A stretch of DNA of 40,638 bases from DATKQJ01 sp035534295 (GCA_035534295.1 DATLSE010000063.1:1-40638); one strand, 5' to 3'. Counted from the first letter of the stretch, positions 18,853 to 28,147 are shown. Notes: generated by a model not told the origin, from the sequence alone. Program-made: numbers and translations.

Positions 18853-21225
18853 ATGCCCGAACCGCACCGGCCGGCTCCCGCTCTCGAGCCGGGCGAGCTG
18901 GAAGCAATGCTGGCGTACTGGCGCGCGGCCAACTACCTGACCGTGGGCCAGATCTACCTCCAGGACAACCCGCTCCTACGCCGGCCCCTGGTGCCCGGCG
19001 ACATCAAGCCGCGCTTGCTCGGCCACTGGGGGACTAGCCCGGGGTTGAGCCTGATCTATATCCAGGCCAACCGATTGATCAAGCGCCACGGGGCCAACTT
19101 GATCTACCTCGCCGGCCCCGGCCACGGCGGGCCCTCGATCGTCGCCAACGTCTACCTGGAGGGCACCTACAGCGAGGTGTACCCCGCGATCTCGCAGGAC
19201 GAGGAAGGCGTCCGCCGGCTCTTCCGCCAGTTCTCGACGCCAGGCGGAATCCCGAGCCACGTCAGCGTCCCCACGCCGGGCTCCATCCACGAGGGTGGGG
19301 AGCTGGGCTATGTCCTGGTCCATGCTTTTGGGGCGGTCTTCGACAACCCGGACCTGGTCGCGCTGGCGGTCGTCGGCGACGGCGAAGCCGAGACCGGTCC
19401 GCTGGCTGGCTCCTGGAAGGGCGTCCGATTCCTGGACCCGACGCGCGACGGCGCCGTGCTGCCGGTCCTCCACCTCAACGGATACAAGATCGCGGGTCCC
19501 ACCGTACTTGGAAGGACGTCCGACGATGGAGTCCGTGAGCAGCTGGAGGGACATGGCTACGAGGTGAGGTTCGTTGAAGGGACGGACGAGGTCTGGGTCT
19601 TTACCGAGCTGGCGGCGGCGATGGATTGGGCTTACGGCCGCATCCGCGAGATCAAGCAGGCGCCGCCCCCCGTCGGCGATAGGCGCTGGCCGGCGATTGT
19701 GTTGCGGACGCCCAAGGGCTGGACCGGGCCGCGGGTGGTCGATGGCGTTCAGGTCGAGGGAACGTTCCGGGCCCACCAGGTTCCGCTGGCCGACGTCCAG
19801 ACCAAACCGGACCACCTCCAGCAGCTCGAGGAGTGGCTGCGGAGCTACCGGCCGGAGGAGATCTTCGACCGCGCCGGTCGGATCGACCCGCGCCTCCGCA
19901 CGCTGGCGCCGGTGGGCGATATGCGCATGGGCAGCAACCCTCATGCCAACGGGGGCCGGGTAGCGGCGCCCCTCGACATCCCGGACTTCCACGATTATTC
20001 CGTCGACGTGACAGCACCGGGTGTGGCCACGCGCGAGTCCACTCGCCAGCTCGGCGAGCTGCTGCGCGACATCTACTGGCGCAATCCCGTCAGCTTCCGG
20101 CTCTTCTGCCCGGACGAGACCAGCTCGAACCGGCTCGGCGCCGTGTTCGAGGCCAGCGACCGCTGCCTAGAAACCTCCGTCCTCCCCACGGACGACCATG
20201 TGTCCCCCCGGGGTCGGGTGATGGAAGTACTCAGCGAGCACTGCTGCGAGGGCTGGCTTGAGGGCTACCTCCTCACCGGGCGGCATGGCCTCTACGCCTC
20301 CTATGAGGCGTTCGCGATGATATCCGCTTCGATGACGGTCCAGCACTCGAAGTGGTTGGAGGAGGCGCGCAAGCTGGACTGGCGAGCCCCGATCGCGAGC
20401 CTCAATATTCTGCTCACCTCCACCTGCTGGCGGAATGATCACAACGGTTTCAGCCACCAAGGTCCAGGGCTCATCGACACGATGCTCAGCAAGAAGGGCT
20501 CCGTGACGCGCATCTACCTGCCGCCGGACGCCAATTGTCTGCTCTCAGTCGCGGACCACTGCCTGCGCAGCCGCGACTATGTAAACCTGATCGTGATCGA
20601 TAAGCAGCCCCAGCCCCAGTGGCTGGACATTGAAAGCGCGGTCGAGCACTGCCGCCGGGGCGCGTCGTCGTGGGGGTGGGCGGGCAACGAGAGCGCAGGT
20701 GCCGCGCCTGACCTCGTCCTCGCCTGCGCCGGCGACATCCCTACCCTGGAGACGCTCGCCGCTGCAGACCTCCTCCGGCGCCGCTTGCCCGAGCTCCAGT
20801 TCCGGGTCGTGAACGTGGTCGACCTGATGAAGCTGCCGCCTGCCGATCGCCATCCGCATGGCATGAGTGAGGTCAGCTTCCGCGAGCTGTTCACCGAATC
20901 GAGCCACGTCGTCTTCGCCTTTCATGGCTACCCTGGCGGCATCCACGGGCTGGTTCACGGCCGGCCGCAGCCGGAGCGCTTCCACGTGCGCGGCTACATG
21001 GAGGAGGGAACGACCACGACGCCCTTCGACATGGTGGTGAGGAATGGGATCAGCCGCTACCACCTCGTACTGGAGGCCCTGCGGCGTTCCCCCCGTACTC
21101 CGCCCGGCGCCTCCGAATTGGCGGAGTACTGCAGTGAGATGCTGGACCGGCACCGCAGCTACATCGTCGAGCATTTCGAGGACATGCCCGAGGTCCGCGA
21201 CTGGGTCTGGTCGCAGGGCGGCTAA
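18853..21225 (+). CDS. xfp: Xylulose-5-phosphate/fructose-6-phosphate phosphoketolase
   Basis: 790 aa, the full length of bacterial phosphoketolases. Thiamine-diphosphate enzyme that splits xylulose 5-P (and often fructose 6-P) with phosphate into acetyl phosphate plus glyceraldehyde 3-P (or erythrose 4-P). Family motifs are all present: YLTVGQIYLQDNPLL, GHWGTSPGLSLIY, GPGHGGPS, GGELGYVL, the ThDP/Mg site GDGEAETGPLAGSWKG to LNGYKI, then NHNGFSHQGPG-type sequence (RNDHNGFSHQGPGLID) and GYPGGIHGLVHGRP. ATG start 6 bases after a -10 box. The acetate kinase gene begins 4 bases after the stop, so the pair yields ATP and acetate from sugar phosphates. Only the choice between single (Xpk) and dual (Xfp) specificity is open. 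Confidence 0.97.
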   Translation: MPEPHRPAPALEPGELEAMLAYWRAANYLTVGQIYLQDNPLLRRPLVPGDIKPRLLGHWGTSPGLSLIYIQANRLIKRHGANLIYLAGPGHGGPSIVANVYLEGTYSEVYPAISQDEEGVRRLFRQFSTPGGIPSHVSVPTPGSIHEGGELGYVLVHAFGAVFDNPDLVALAVVGDGEAETGPLAGSWKGVRFLDPTRDGAVLPVLHLNGYKIAGPTVLGRTSDDGVREQLEGHGYEVRFVEGTDEVWVFTELAAAMDWAYGRIREIKQAPPPVGDRRWPAIVLRTPKGWTGPRVVDGVQVEGTFRAHQVPLADVQTKPDHLQQLEEWLRSYRPEEIFDRAGRIDPRLRTLAPVGDMRMGSNPHANGGRVAAPLDIPDFHDYSVDVTAPGVATRESTRQLGELLRDIYWRNPVSFRLFCPDETSSNRLGAVFEASDRCLETSVLPTDDHVSPRGRVMEVLSEHCCEGWLEGYLLTGRHGLYASYEAFAMISASMTVQHSKWLEEARKLDWRAPIASLNILLTSTCWRNDHNGFSHQGPGLIDTMLSKKGSVTRIYLPPDANCLLSVADHCLRSRDYVNLIVIDKQPQPQWLDIESAVEHCRRGASSWGWAGNESAGAAPDLVLACAGDIPTLETLAAADLLRRRLPELQFRVVNVVDLMKLPPADRHPHGMSEVSFRELFTESSHVVFAFHGYPGGIHGLVHGRPQPERFHVRGYMEEGTTTTPFDMVVRNGISRYHLVLEALRRSPRTPPGASELAEYCSEMLDRHRSYIVEHFEDMPEVRDWVWSQGG

Positions 21226-21229
21226 GCGG

Positions 21230-22324
21230 TTGCGCGTCCTCGCCCTGAACAAGGGCACCTCGAGCCTTAAGTACCTGTTGGCGGATGTTGACGGAGCCGA
21301 GGTTCAAAAGCGCCGGAGCGGTAAGGCAGACTCGATCGGGGCGGTGCTCGACGAGACCGGCCAGGAGGGCATCGGCGCCGTCGGCCACCGGATCGTCCAC
21401 GGCGGGTCCGACTTCACTCACCCGGTTCAGATCGATGAGCGGACGCTGAGCCGGCTGGAAGCGCTCGCCGATCTCGCACCCCTCCACAATCCCCCTGCGG
21501 TGGCGGCGATCAGGGGGATGATGGTCGCACTGCCCGGGGTTCCCGAGTACGCCGTCTTCGACACCGCCTTTCACGCCACCCTTCCGGCGGCCGCCTCGAC
21601 CTACGCCGTGCCGCTCCGCTGGCGGCGGGATTTCGGCATCCGACGCTACGGCTTCCACGGCCTCGCGCACCGCTGGATGGCCGAGCGCGCCGCGGCGTAT
21701 CTCGCCCGGCCGCTCGAGAGCCTTCGCTTGATCACCCTGCAGCTCGGGTCGGGAGCTTCCGTCTGCGCCATCGCCGGAGGCCGCTCGGTTGACACCTCGA
21801 TGGGTCTCACGCCAGCCGAGGGACTGGTGATGGCAACCCGCTCAGGGGACGTGGACCCGCTCCTGGTTCAGCACTTGGTCAGGCTGGGGGCCGGAAGCGC
21901 TGAGCAGCTGTGGTCCGCGCTGGAGCGGGAGTCCGGCCTGCTGGGACTGGCCGGCGAGAAGGACATGAGTGCCCTACTCGAACTCGACAGTGCAGGTGAC
22001 TCGGCCGCCAGGCTGGCCATCGACGTCTACTGCTTGAGGATCCGGCGGTACCTCGGTGCCTACCTAGCCGTGTTGGGTGGCGCCGACGCAATCGTCTTCG
22101 GGGGTGGGGTGGGGGAGCACGCGTCCGGGATCCGGTCGCGGACGCTCACCGGGTTTGACTGGGCCGGCATCGTACTCGACCAGCAAGCCAACGCGGCCGT
22201 CAAGGGGGAGGCGAGGATCAGCGCGGCCGAATCCCCGACAGCAGTAATGGTGTGCCCTGTCGATGAGGAGTCGCTGATCTGCAAGGATGTCGCTGAGGCC
22301 GCTGGCGGCCCCAGGCAGGCGTGA
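21230..22324 (+). CDS. ackA: Acetate kinase
   Basis: 364 aa (usual ~400, so somewhat short). Converts acetyl phosphate and ADP into acetate and ATP, completing the phosphoketolase route. Recognisable motifs: MRVLALNKGTSSLKY (usual NxGSSSLK, with Ser10 replaced by Thr), GHRIVHGG, APLHNPP, VFDTAFHATLP with the catalytic Asp, YGFHGLAHRWM (usual GFHGTSH), the VDTSMGLTPAEGLVMATRSG signature with the catalytic Arg, and the C-terminal DEESLI Glu. Start at TTG 21230, 4 bases after xfp; the open frame upstream is antisense-like filler inside xfp. There is no Shine-Dalgarno, so translation is probably coupled to xfp. A 14-bp tandem duplication covers its stop codon. Confidence 0.92.
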   Translation: MRVLALNKGTSSLKYLLADVDGAEVQKRRSGKADSIGAVLDETGQEGIGAVGHRIVHGGSDFTHPVQIDERTLSRLEALADLAPLHNPPAVAAIRGMMVALPGVPEYAVFDTAFHATLPAAASTYAVPLRWRRDFGIRRYGFHGLAHRWMAERAAAYLARPLESLRLITLQLGSGASVCAIAGGRSVDTSMGLTPAEGLVMATRSGDVDPLLVQHLVRLGAGSAEQLWSALERESGLLGLAGEKDMSALLELDSAGDSAARLAIDVYCLRIRRYLGAYLAVLGGADAIVFGGGVGEHASGIRSRTLTGFDWAGIVLDQQANAAVKGEARISAAESPTAVMVCPVDEESLICKDVAEAAGGPRQA

Positions 22325-22338
22325 CCAGGCAGGCGTGA
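22311..22338 (+). repeat. 14-bp tandem duplication across the ackA stop
   Basis: CCAGGCAGGCGTGA occurs twice head to tail (22311-22324 and 22325-22338), followed by a partial third copy (CCAGG). Each unit contains the TGA stop. Confidence 0.9.
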
Positions 22339-22694
22339 CCAGGGAGGGGAGGCGCGTCGGTCAACCCTTCGAAGACCCAGGTGCGGGCCCGCTCGGGTCG
22401 GAGCTGGCCGGTGGCGCTCGCCAGAGGTGAGCAGGACCTTCAGCGCCTCGTCCTGGGCGGCATCGGGAGAGGACATCAGGCAGTGTCGAAACCGGCGATC
22501 GAGTCGCGGCGGGGGTGAAAACCGTCGGGTCCCTCCGGCCGCGCGCGATCAAGTTGATCACAGTGGTGTTGCCGTCCACTTGACCGGTGGTGATGGTGAC
22601 GTCCCGGATCGGCAGCGTCTCCGGGCGCAGGGTCGCGGAGTGTCCGCGGGCCCGGGCCAGGGCCATCGCCTCAAGCTCGGAGCAGACCGGTGAC
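22325..22694. other. Gap between ackA and the LysR gene
   Basis: 370 bases between the 3' ends of two convergent genes. Several overlapping open frames exist on both strands (for example minus 22361-22666, about 100 codons, containing RDVTITTGQVDGNTTVINL), but none has a recognisable family or ribosome site. I see no secure gene; a decayed gene is possible. Confidence 0.35.
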
Positions 22695-23582
22695 CTAGGC
22701 GATTCGACGCGGCGACGCCTGCTGCGGCCAGGGGTGCTCGATCAGGGCCCGCCAGAGCGCCTCCAGCGCCGGTCCGGCCGGACCGGGTCGCCGCACCGCT
22801 CGCACCCAGCGCCAGCGGGAGGCGATGGGAAGGACCCTCAGGCTCTGGGCGGCGAGCTCCTCGCGCACGGCCACCCGGGGCAGGGCGGCAAAGCCCAGCC
22901 CCGCCTTCACCGCCGCTCGCACCGCGTCCATCTGCCCGAGCTGGACCCGGTTCAGGCGCCGGTAGACGTCGCCCAGCGCACGCTCGGCCAGCACCTCGGT
23001 CCCAGATCCCGCCTCGCGCGCCAGGTAGCGGTGCTCCAGCAGGTCCTGGCGGCGGGTGCGTCCGCCCTGGGCCAGCGGATGCGCGCTCGAGACCACGATC
23101 ACGACCTCGTCCGGGATCAGCCGCCGCTCCAGCAGGCCTGAGACGGTGACCGGGCCCTCGACCAGGCCCAGATCGAGCTCGGCGCCGGCAACCCGGGCGC
23201 AGACCTCGCGCGTGTTCCTGGGATCGACCTCGATCGTGACCGCCGGCCGCTGGCGCAGGAATTCGGCCAGCACCGCCGGCAGGTGGTGGCTGGCCGTGGT
23301 CTGGCTGGCCCCGATCTTGAGCCGGCCAACCTCGAGGCTGGCCATGGTCAGGGCCGCGTCGTGGACCGCGCGCAGGCCGGCCAGCGCGCTCCGCACCGGC
23401 ACCACCAACTCGCGCCCGGCCTCGGTCAGGATCAGGCCCCGCCCCAGGCGCTCGACCAGGCGCACCCCCAGGGCGCGCTCGAACGCCTTCAGATGGTGGC
23501 TCACCGTGCTCTGGGATAGGTGCCCGCGCGCCGCCGCGCGGGTCACGCTGCCGCTTTCGCTCAGGGCCAGGAAGGCGAGCAT
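22695..23582 (-). CDS. LysR-family transcriptional regulator
   Basis: 295 aa. The N-terminal winged HTH (FLALSESGSVTRAAARGHLS...VSHHLKAFERALGVRLVERLG) is typical of the family, followed by a periplasmic-binding-protein-like effector domain (~90-290; LKIGASQTTASHHLPAVL start). The ATG at 23582 leaves the first helix about four residues short, yet no other standard start lies between it and an upstream in-frame stop. It is transcribed divergently from the ferredoxin-NrfD/molybdoenzyme operon and probably controls it: an inverted repeat of LysR type lies between them. The closest functional relatives are CysB/CbbR-like in layout; the effector is unknown. Confidence 0.92.
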   Translation of the reverse strand: MLAFLALSESGSVTRAAARGHLSQSTVSHHLKAFERALGVRLVERLGRGLILTEAGRELVVPVRSALAGLRAVHDAALTMASLEVGRLKIGASQTTASHHLPAVLAEFLRQRPAVTIEVDPRNTREVCARVAGAELDLGLVEGPVTVSGLLERRLIPDEVVIVVSSAHPLAQGGRTRRQDLLEHRYLAREAGSGTEVLAERALGDVYRRLNRVQLGQMDAVRAAVKAGLGFAALPRVAVREELAAQSLRVLPIASRWRWVRAVRRPGPAGPALEALWRALIEHPWPQQASPRRIA

Positions 23583-23642
23583 CTGCTCGGGGCTGAAGGG
23601 GAGCCGGCGGCCCTCACTCGATTCCGAAGATGGTTCGATGTC

Positions 23643-23671
23643 ATCGATGATAATCCACGAAAATCATCGAT
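23643..23671. promoter_or_regulatory. LysR-type operator
   Basis: ATCGATGAT (23643-23651) and ATCATCGAT (23663-23671) form a perfect 9-bp inverted repeat around 11 bases, i.e. the T-N11-A layout of LysR-type sites. An overlapping second palindrome, TCGATG-T-CATCGA (23635-23647), adds half-sites toward the LysR gene. The repeat touches the -35 of the divergent operon, the usual position for an activator. Confidence 0.75.
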
Positions 23672-23699
23672 AGACGCCAAGCTTTCCCGGGGCTAGATT
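23671..23699 (+). promoter_or_regulatory. Promoter of the FeS-NrfD/molybdoenzyme operon
   Basis: -35 TAGACG (23671-23676) and -10 TAGATT (23694-23699) are 17 bases apart. The GTG start follows the -10 by 6 bases, predicting a leaderless mRNA. Confidence 0.55.
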
Positions 23700-23705
23700 G
23701 GTGTC

Positions 23706-25232
23706 GTGGACCCGAGCCCGCCGGTTTTGTGGGGCAAGGTCTTGGACCAGTCGCGCTGCATCGGCTGCCACGCCTGCAGCACCGCCTGCAAGTCGGAGAA
23801 CGAGGTTCCGCTTTCGGTCAACCGGACCTACGTCAAGGCGGTCGAGGTGGGGATGTTCCCCCAGGTGCGGCGCTCGTTCCAGGTCACCCGCTGCAACCAG
23901 TGCGACAACCCGCCCTGCGTCAGCGCGTGCCCCACCGCGGCCATGTTCCGCCGCCCCGACGGCATCGTCGACTTCGACAAGTCGGCCTGCATCGGGTGCA
24001 AGGCGTGCATCGCCGCCTGCCCCTACGACGCCATCTTCATCAACCCCGAGGATCACTCGGCCGAGAAGTGCAACTTCTGTGCCCATCGTCTCGAGGTCGG
24101 CTTGGAGCCGGCCTGCGTCGTGGTCTGCCCGGTCGAGGCGATCAGCGTGGGTAACCTGTTGGACCCCAGCTCCCGCGTGGCCCAGGTGGTCGCCCGTCAG
24201 CCGACCAGCGTGCGCCGGCCGGAGAAGCAGACCCTGCCCAAGGTCTTCTACGTCGGGGCCGCCAGCGCCACCTTAGATCCCCTGGCCGCGCGCCGGCCCG
24301 AGGGGTCGCTGTACATGTGGAGCGAACAACCCACGGGCCCGCAGGAGGTGGGGGCGGGGGCGCCGGCGGGCTGGAACTCCTCGGCGAACGCTCTGCTCGC
24401 CTACGACGTCTCCCACCGCGCGCCCTGGGATTGGCGGGTCAGCCTGTACACCTGGACCAAAGGCATCGCGGCCGGGGCCTACCTGATCCCGCTCCTGCTC
24501 CTGCTGGCCGGGCGAGTGGGGCTCAGCTCGCCGCTCTGGCTCTGGGCGGCGCCGGTGCTGGGCGGACTTTTTCTGGCCCTGACCGGCGCCATCCTGGTCA
24601 TGGATCTGGAGCATCCGGAGCGCTTTATCTACATCTTCCTGCGACCCCAGTGGAAGAGCTGGTTGGTGCGCGGGGGCGTCATCATCAGCCTCTACGGGCT
24701 TGGGTTGGGGGCCCATTTCCTGGCCGCGCTGCTGGGCGCGACGGAGTTCCTGCGCCCGCTGGCCTGGGTTCTGGCCCCGCTCTCGATCCTGACCGCGGTC
24801 TACACCGCCTACCTGTTCGCCCAGGCCAAGGCGCGTGACCTGTGGCAGAGCCCGCTCCTGGCCCCGCACCTTCTGGTCCAGGCGGGATACCTGGGGGCGG
24901 CGGCCAGCCTGCTCGCGGCCGCACTACTGGCCCCCGGGGTGGTCGCCCCGCTGGCGCTCTGGCTGGCCGCTCTGGGCGCGCTGCACCTGCTCTTGGTGGT
25001 GGCCGAGACCACCACGCCGGCGGTCTCCGCCCACGCCCATCTGGCCCACCAGGAGATGATCCAGGGTCGGTTCCGGCGCTGGTTCTGGGCCGGGGTGGCG
25101 CTGGCTCTGGTGAGCCTGGTCGCGCCGCTCCTCGGCCCCTGGGCGCCGGCGCTGGCTCTGCCCGCGCTTCTGGCCGTGCTGGCGCATGAGCACGCCTTCG
25201 TTCAGGCCGGGCAGTCGGTGCCGCTGGCGTGA
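23706..25232 (+). CDS. Fused four-cluster ferredoxin / NrfD-type membrane subunit
   Basis: 508 aa. Residues 1-150 are a DmsB/NrfC-like ferredoxin with all sixteen Cys for four [4Fe-4S] clusters (18, 21, 24, 28; 63, 66, 71, 75; 95, 98, 101, 105; 122, 125, 137, 141). After a linker (~150-238), the rest is an NrfD/PsrC-like integral membrane domain of about eight helices (first near LYTWTKGIAAGAYLIPLLLL; the ILVMDLEHPERF loop is typical). Normally these are two proteins; here electron wire and quinone-reactive anchor are one chain. It should pass electrons between the membrane quinone pool and the molybdenum subunit encoded next, which overlaps it by 4 bases. GTG start. No signal peptide, so the FeS domain faces the cytoplasm if the N-terminus stays inside. 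Confidence 0.92.
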   Translation: MDPSPPVLWGKVLDQSRCIGCHACSTACKSENEVPLSVNRTYVKAVEVGMFPQVRRSFQVTRCNQCDNPPCVSACPTAAMFRRPDGIVDFDKSACIGCKACIAACPYDAIFINPEDHSAEKCNFCAHRLEVGLEPACVVVCPVEAISVGNLLDPSSRVAQVVARQPTSVRRPEKQTLPKVFYVGAASATLDPLAARRPEGSLYMWSEQPTGPQEVGAGAPAGWNSSANALLAYDVSHRAPWDWRVSLYTWTKGIAAGAYLIPLLLLLAGRVGLSSPLWLWAAPVLGGLFLALTGAILVMDLEHPERFIYIFLRPQWKSWLVRGGVIISLYGLGLGAHFLAALLGATEFLRPLAWVLAPLSILTAVYTAYLFAQAKARDLWQSPLLAPHLLVQAGYLGAAASLLAAALLAPGVVAPLALWLAALGALHLLLVVAETTTPAVSAHAHLAHQEMIQGRFRRWFWAGVALALVSLVAPLLGPWAPALALPALLAVLAHEHAFVQAGQSVPLA

Positions 25233-28147
25233 GTCCGGAGCTGAGCCGGCTGGCTGAGGGCGTGGCGCGGCGCCGAGCCGAGGTGGAGGCGGCCGGGGAG
25301 ACCTTCTATCCCGGGGCCAGCCGCATCCATCTCGCCGCCTTCCCGCCCCGCGAGCGCTGGGACGACTGGACCGAGCTCGACTCCAAGTCCTGGCCCCGCC
25401 GGAGCGAACGCCGCTTCATGCTCGTGCCCACCACCTGTTTCAACTGCGAGTCGGCCTGCGGGCTACTGGCCTACGTCGATCGCGAGAGCCTGACCGTGCG
25501 CAAGTTCGAGGGCAACCCCGAGCATCCCGGTTCGCGCGGACGCAACTGCGCCAAGGGGCCGGCCACGCTGAACCAGATCACCGACCCCGACCGCATCCTG
25601 CGCCCGCTGCGACGGGCGGGGGCGCGAGGCGAGGATCGCTGGACCGAGGTGAGCTGGGATGAGGTCTTAGACGATCTCGCCGGGAGGATTCGGGGTGCGG
25701 TCACCAGCGGTCGCCAGAACGAGATCATGTATCACGTCGGGCGGCCGGGCGAGGACGGCTTCACCGAGCGCGTGCTGGCCGCCTGGGGGGTGGACGGGCA
25801 CAACTCGCATACCAACATCTGCTCCTCGGGCGGCCGGGCCGGGTACGAGTTCTGGATGGGCATGGACCGCCCGAGCCCAGATCACGCTCGATCTCGCCTC
25901 ATGCTTCTGGTCAGCGCCCATCTCGAGGCCGGTCACTACTTCAACCCCCACGCCCAGCGCATCACCGAGGCGCGAGCTGCGGGGGCCAAGCTGGTCGTGC
26001 TCGACACCCGGCTCTCCAACACCGCCACCCACGCCGACCACTGGCTTGCCACCCAGCCCGGGAGCGAGGCCGCCCTGCTCCTGGCCATCGCCCGCGACCT
26101 GGTCGCCCGCGGCCGCCACGACCGTGACTTCGTGCGCCGATGGTGGAACTGGGAGGAGTACCTGCGCCGCTGCCGGCCGGATCTGGAACCGAGCTTCGAA
26201 AACTTCGAGCAGGCCTTTCTTGAGGCCTACGCCGAGTTCACCTTCGAGTACGCGGCCCAGGAGTCGGGCATCTCGGCCGACGTCATCGAGCAGGTCAGCC
26301 AGCTCGTGGCGGAGGCCGGAAGCCAGCTCTCCACCCACACCTGGCGCTCGGCCACGGCGGGCAATCTGGGGGGCTGGCAGGTGGCGCGCTGCCTGTTTCT
26401 GCTCAACGCCCTGATGGGGGCGGTGGCGACGCCCGGGGGCACCTTCCCCAACGCCTGGAACAAATACGTGCCCCGGCCCATCCACACCCCGCCCCACCCG
26501 CCGCGCTGGAACTCGCTCACCTGGCCGCTCGAATACCCCCTGGCCCTGAACGAGATGTCGTTCCTGCTGCCCCACTTTTTGAAGGAGGGCCGGGGCCATC
26601 TCGAGCTCTATTTCAGCCGCGTCTACAACCCGGTCTGGACCAACCCGGGCGGCTTCGATTGGGTTCAGGTGCTGAGCGACGAGAGCCTGATCGGCTGCTA
26701 CGCCGCGCTCACCCCGACCTGGAACGAGAGCGCCTACTTCGCCGACTACGTGCTCCCCATGGGGCACGCCTCCGAGCGCCACGACGTGCACTCCTACGAG
26801 ACCCACAACGGCCGCTGGCTGGGCTTCCGCCAGCCCGTCCTGCGCGCTGCCCAGGAGCGCCTGGGGCGGCCGGTGCTCGACACCAGGGAGGTCAACCCGG
26901 GCCAGGTCTGGGAGGAGAACGAGTTCTGGATCGAGCTCTCCTGGCGCGTCGATCCCGATGGCAGCCTGGGCATCCGGCGCTGGTTTGAGTCGCGCCGGGA
27001 GCCCGGTACCAAGCTCGGCCTGGACGAGTACTACGCCTACATGTTCGAGAACTCAGTGCCCGGGCTGCCCGAGCGCGCCGCGGCCGAGGGCCTGACCCCG
27101 CTTCAGTTCATGCGTCGCTACGGGGCCTTCGAGATCGATCGTGAGGTGGGCGCGCTGCACGAGGAGGAGCCGGAGGCGGCCGAGCTCGAAGCGGCCGTGA
27201 CCGATGAGAGCGGCCGGGTCTACACCTCCGCCGCCGCCCCGCCCAGCGACAATCTGGTCCCGATCTCGGGTCCTGCCGCCGACGCCGAGGGGCGCCGGCC
27301 GCTGGGAGTGCGCATCGACGGCGTCGTCCGCCGCGGCTTCCCCACCCCGAGCGGGCGTCTTGAGTTCTACTCCAGCACCCTGGCCGAGTGGGGTTGGCCT
27401 GAACACGCCATCCCGGGCTACATCAAAAGCCACGTCCACCCCGAGCGCCTGGCGCAGGACCAGATGGTGTTGATCAGCACCTTCAGGCTCCCGGTCCAGG
27501 TCCACACCCGGAGCGCCAACTCGAAGTGGCTGGACGAGATCGCGCACACCAATCCGCTCTGGCTCCACCCTCGCGACGCCGAGCGCCTGGGGGGGATCCA
27601 CACCGGGGACTCGGTCCGGGTCGAGACCGAGATCGGGCACTTCGTGCTCCGGGCCTGGGTGACCGAGGGCATCCGCCCCGGGGTGGTGGCGTGCAGCCAC
27701 CACATGGGCCGCTGGCGCCTCAGCGGATCGGGGTCGGGGCAACGCCAGTTGATGGCGGAGGTGACGCTTGAGCGCGAGGGCAGCAACTTCGGCCTCCACC
27801 GGCGGAGCGGGGCCGCACCGTACGCCTCATCCGACCCCGACACCTCCCGGATCTGGTGGCGCGACGTCGGTGTGCACCAGAACCTGACCTTCGCCGTGCA
27901 GCCGGATCCGATCTCGGGGCAGCACTGCTGGCACCAGGCGGTGAGGGTCAGCCGGGCCCGCCCCGAGGATGCGGTGGGCGACGTCCAAGTCGACCTTGAG
28001 CGCAGCCACCTGGCCTACCTGCGCTGGCTCGAGCTGACCCGCCCGGCCTCCCTGCACTCACCCGATGGCACCCGGCGCCCGCGCTGGCTCCTGCGCCCGC
28101 TGAAGCCCGCCCCCGAGCACTTCGAGCTCCCCCAGGGCACCCCCTGA
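25229..28147 (+). CDS. Molybdopterin oxidoreductase catalytic subunit (DMSO reductase family)
   Basis: 972 aa. A [4Fe-4S] site C70-x2-C73-x3-C77-x29-C107 leads into the molybdopterin-binding domains. C198 in NICSSGGRAGYEFW stands where the Mo ligand is expected. The C-terminal cofactor domain includes LISTFRLPVQVHTRSANSKW and HTGDSVRVETEIGHFVLRAWV. The N-terminus (SPELSRLAEGVARRRAEVE) has no Tat motif or hydrophobic stretch, so a cytoplasmic enzyme is inferred, as in cytoplasmic sulfite dehydrogenase (SoeA)-like members. The substrate cannot be told; sulfur or oxyanion compounds are family candidates. GTG start overlaps the previous stop (GTGA). A TorD-type chaperone follows with a further overlap. 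Confidence 0.92.
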   Translation: MSPELSRLAEGVARRRAEVEAAGETFYPGASRIHLAAFPPRERWDDWTELDSKSWPRRSERRFMLVPTTCFNCESACGLLAYVDRESLTVRKFEGNPEHPGSRGRNCAKGPATLNQITDPDRILRPLRRAGARGEDRWTEVSWDEVLDDLAGRIRGAVTSGRQNEIMYHVGRPGEDGFTERVLAAWGVDGHNSHTNICSSGGRAGYEFWMGMDRPSPDHARSRLMLLVSAHLEAGHYFNPHAQRITEARAAGAKLVVLDTRLSNTATHADHWLATQPGSEAALLLAIARDLVARGRHDRDFVRRWWNWEEYLRRCRPDLEPSFENFEQAFLEAYAEFTFEYAAQESGISADVIEQVSQLVAEAGSQLSTHTWRSATAGNLGGWQVARCLFLLNALMGAVATPGGTFPNAWNKYVPRPIHTPPHPPRWNSLTWPLEYPLALNEMSFLLPHFLKEGRGHLELYFSRVYNPVWTNPGGFDWVQVLSDESLIGCYAALTPTWNESAYFADYVLPMGHASERHDVHSYETHNGRWLGFRQPVLRAAQERLGRPVLDTREVNPGQVWEENEFWIELSWRVDPDGSLGIRRWFESRREPGTKLGLDEYYAYMFENSVPGLPERAAAEGLTPLQFMRRYGAFEIDREVGALHEEEPEAAELEAAVTDESGRVYTSAAAPPSDNLVPISGPAADAEGRRPLGVRIDGVVRRGFPTPSGRLEFYSSTLAEWGWPEHAIPGYIKSHVHPERLAQDQMVLISTFRLPVQVHTRSANSKWLDEIAHTNPLWLHPRDAERLGGIHTGDSVRVETEIGHFVLRAWVTEGIRPGVVACSHHMGRWRLSGSGSGQRQLMAEVTLEREGSNFGLHRRSGAAPYASSDPDTSRIWWRDVGVHQNLTFAVQPDPISGQHCWHQAVRVSRARPEDAVGDVQVDLERSHLAYLRWLELTRPASLHSPDGTRRPRWLLRPLKPAPEHFELPQGTP

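Noticed and set aside
22361..22666. Minus-strand frame of about 100 codons between ackA and LysR.
   Set aside because: One stretch (RDVTITTGQVDGNTTVINL) looks protein-like, but the rest is Pro/Arg/Ala filler and no family could be named.
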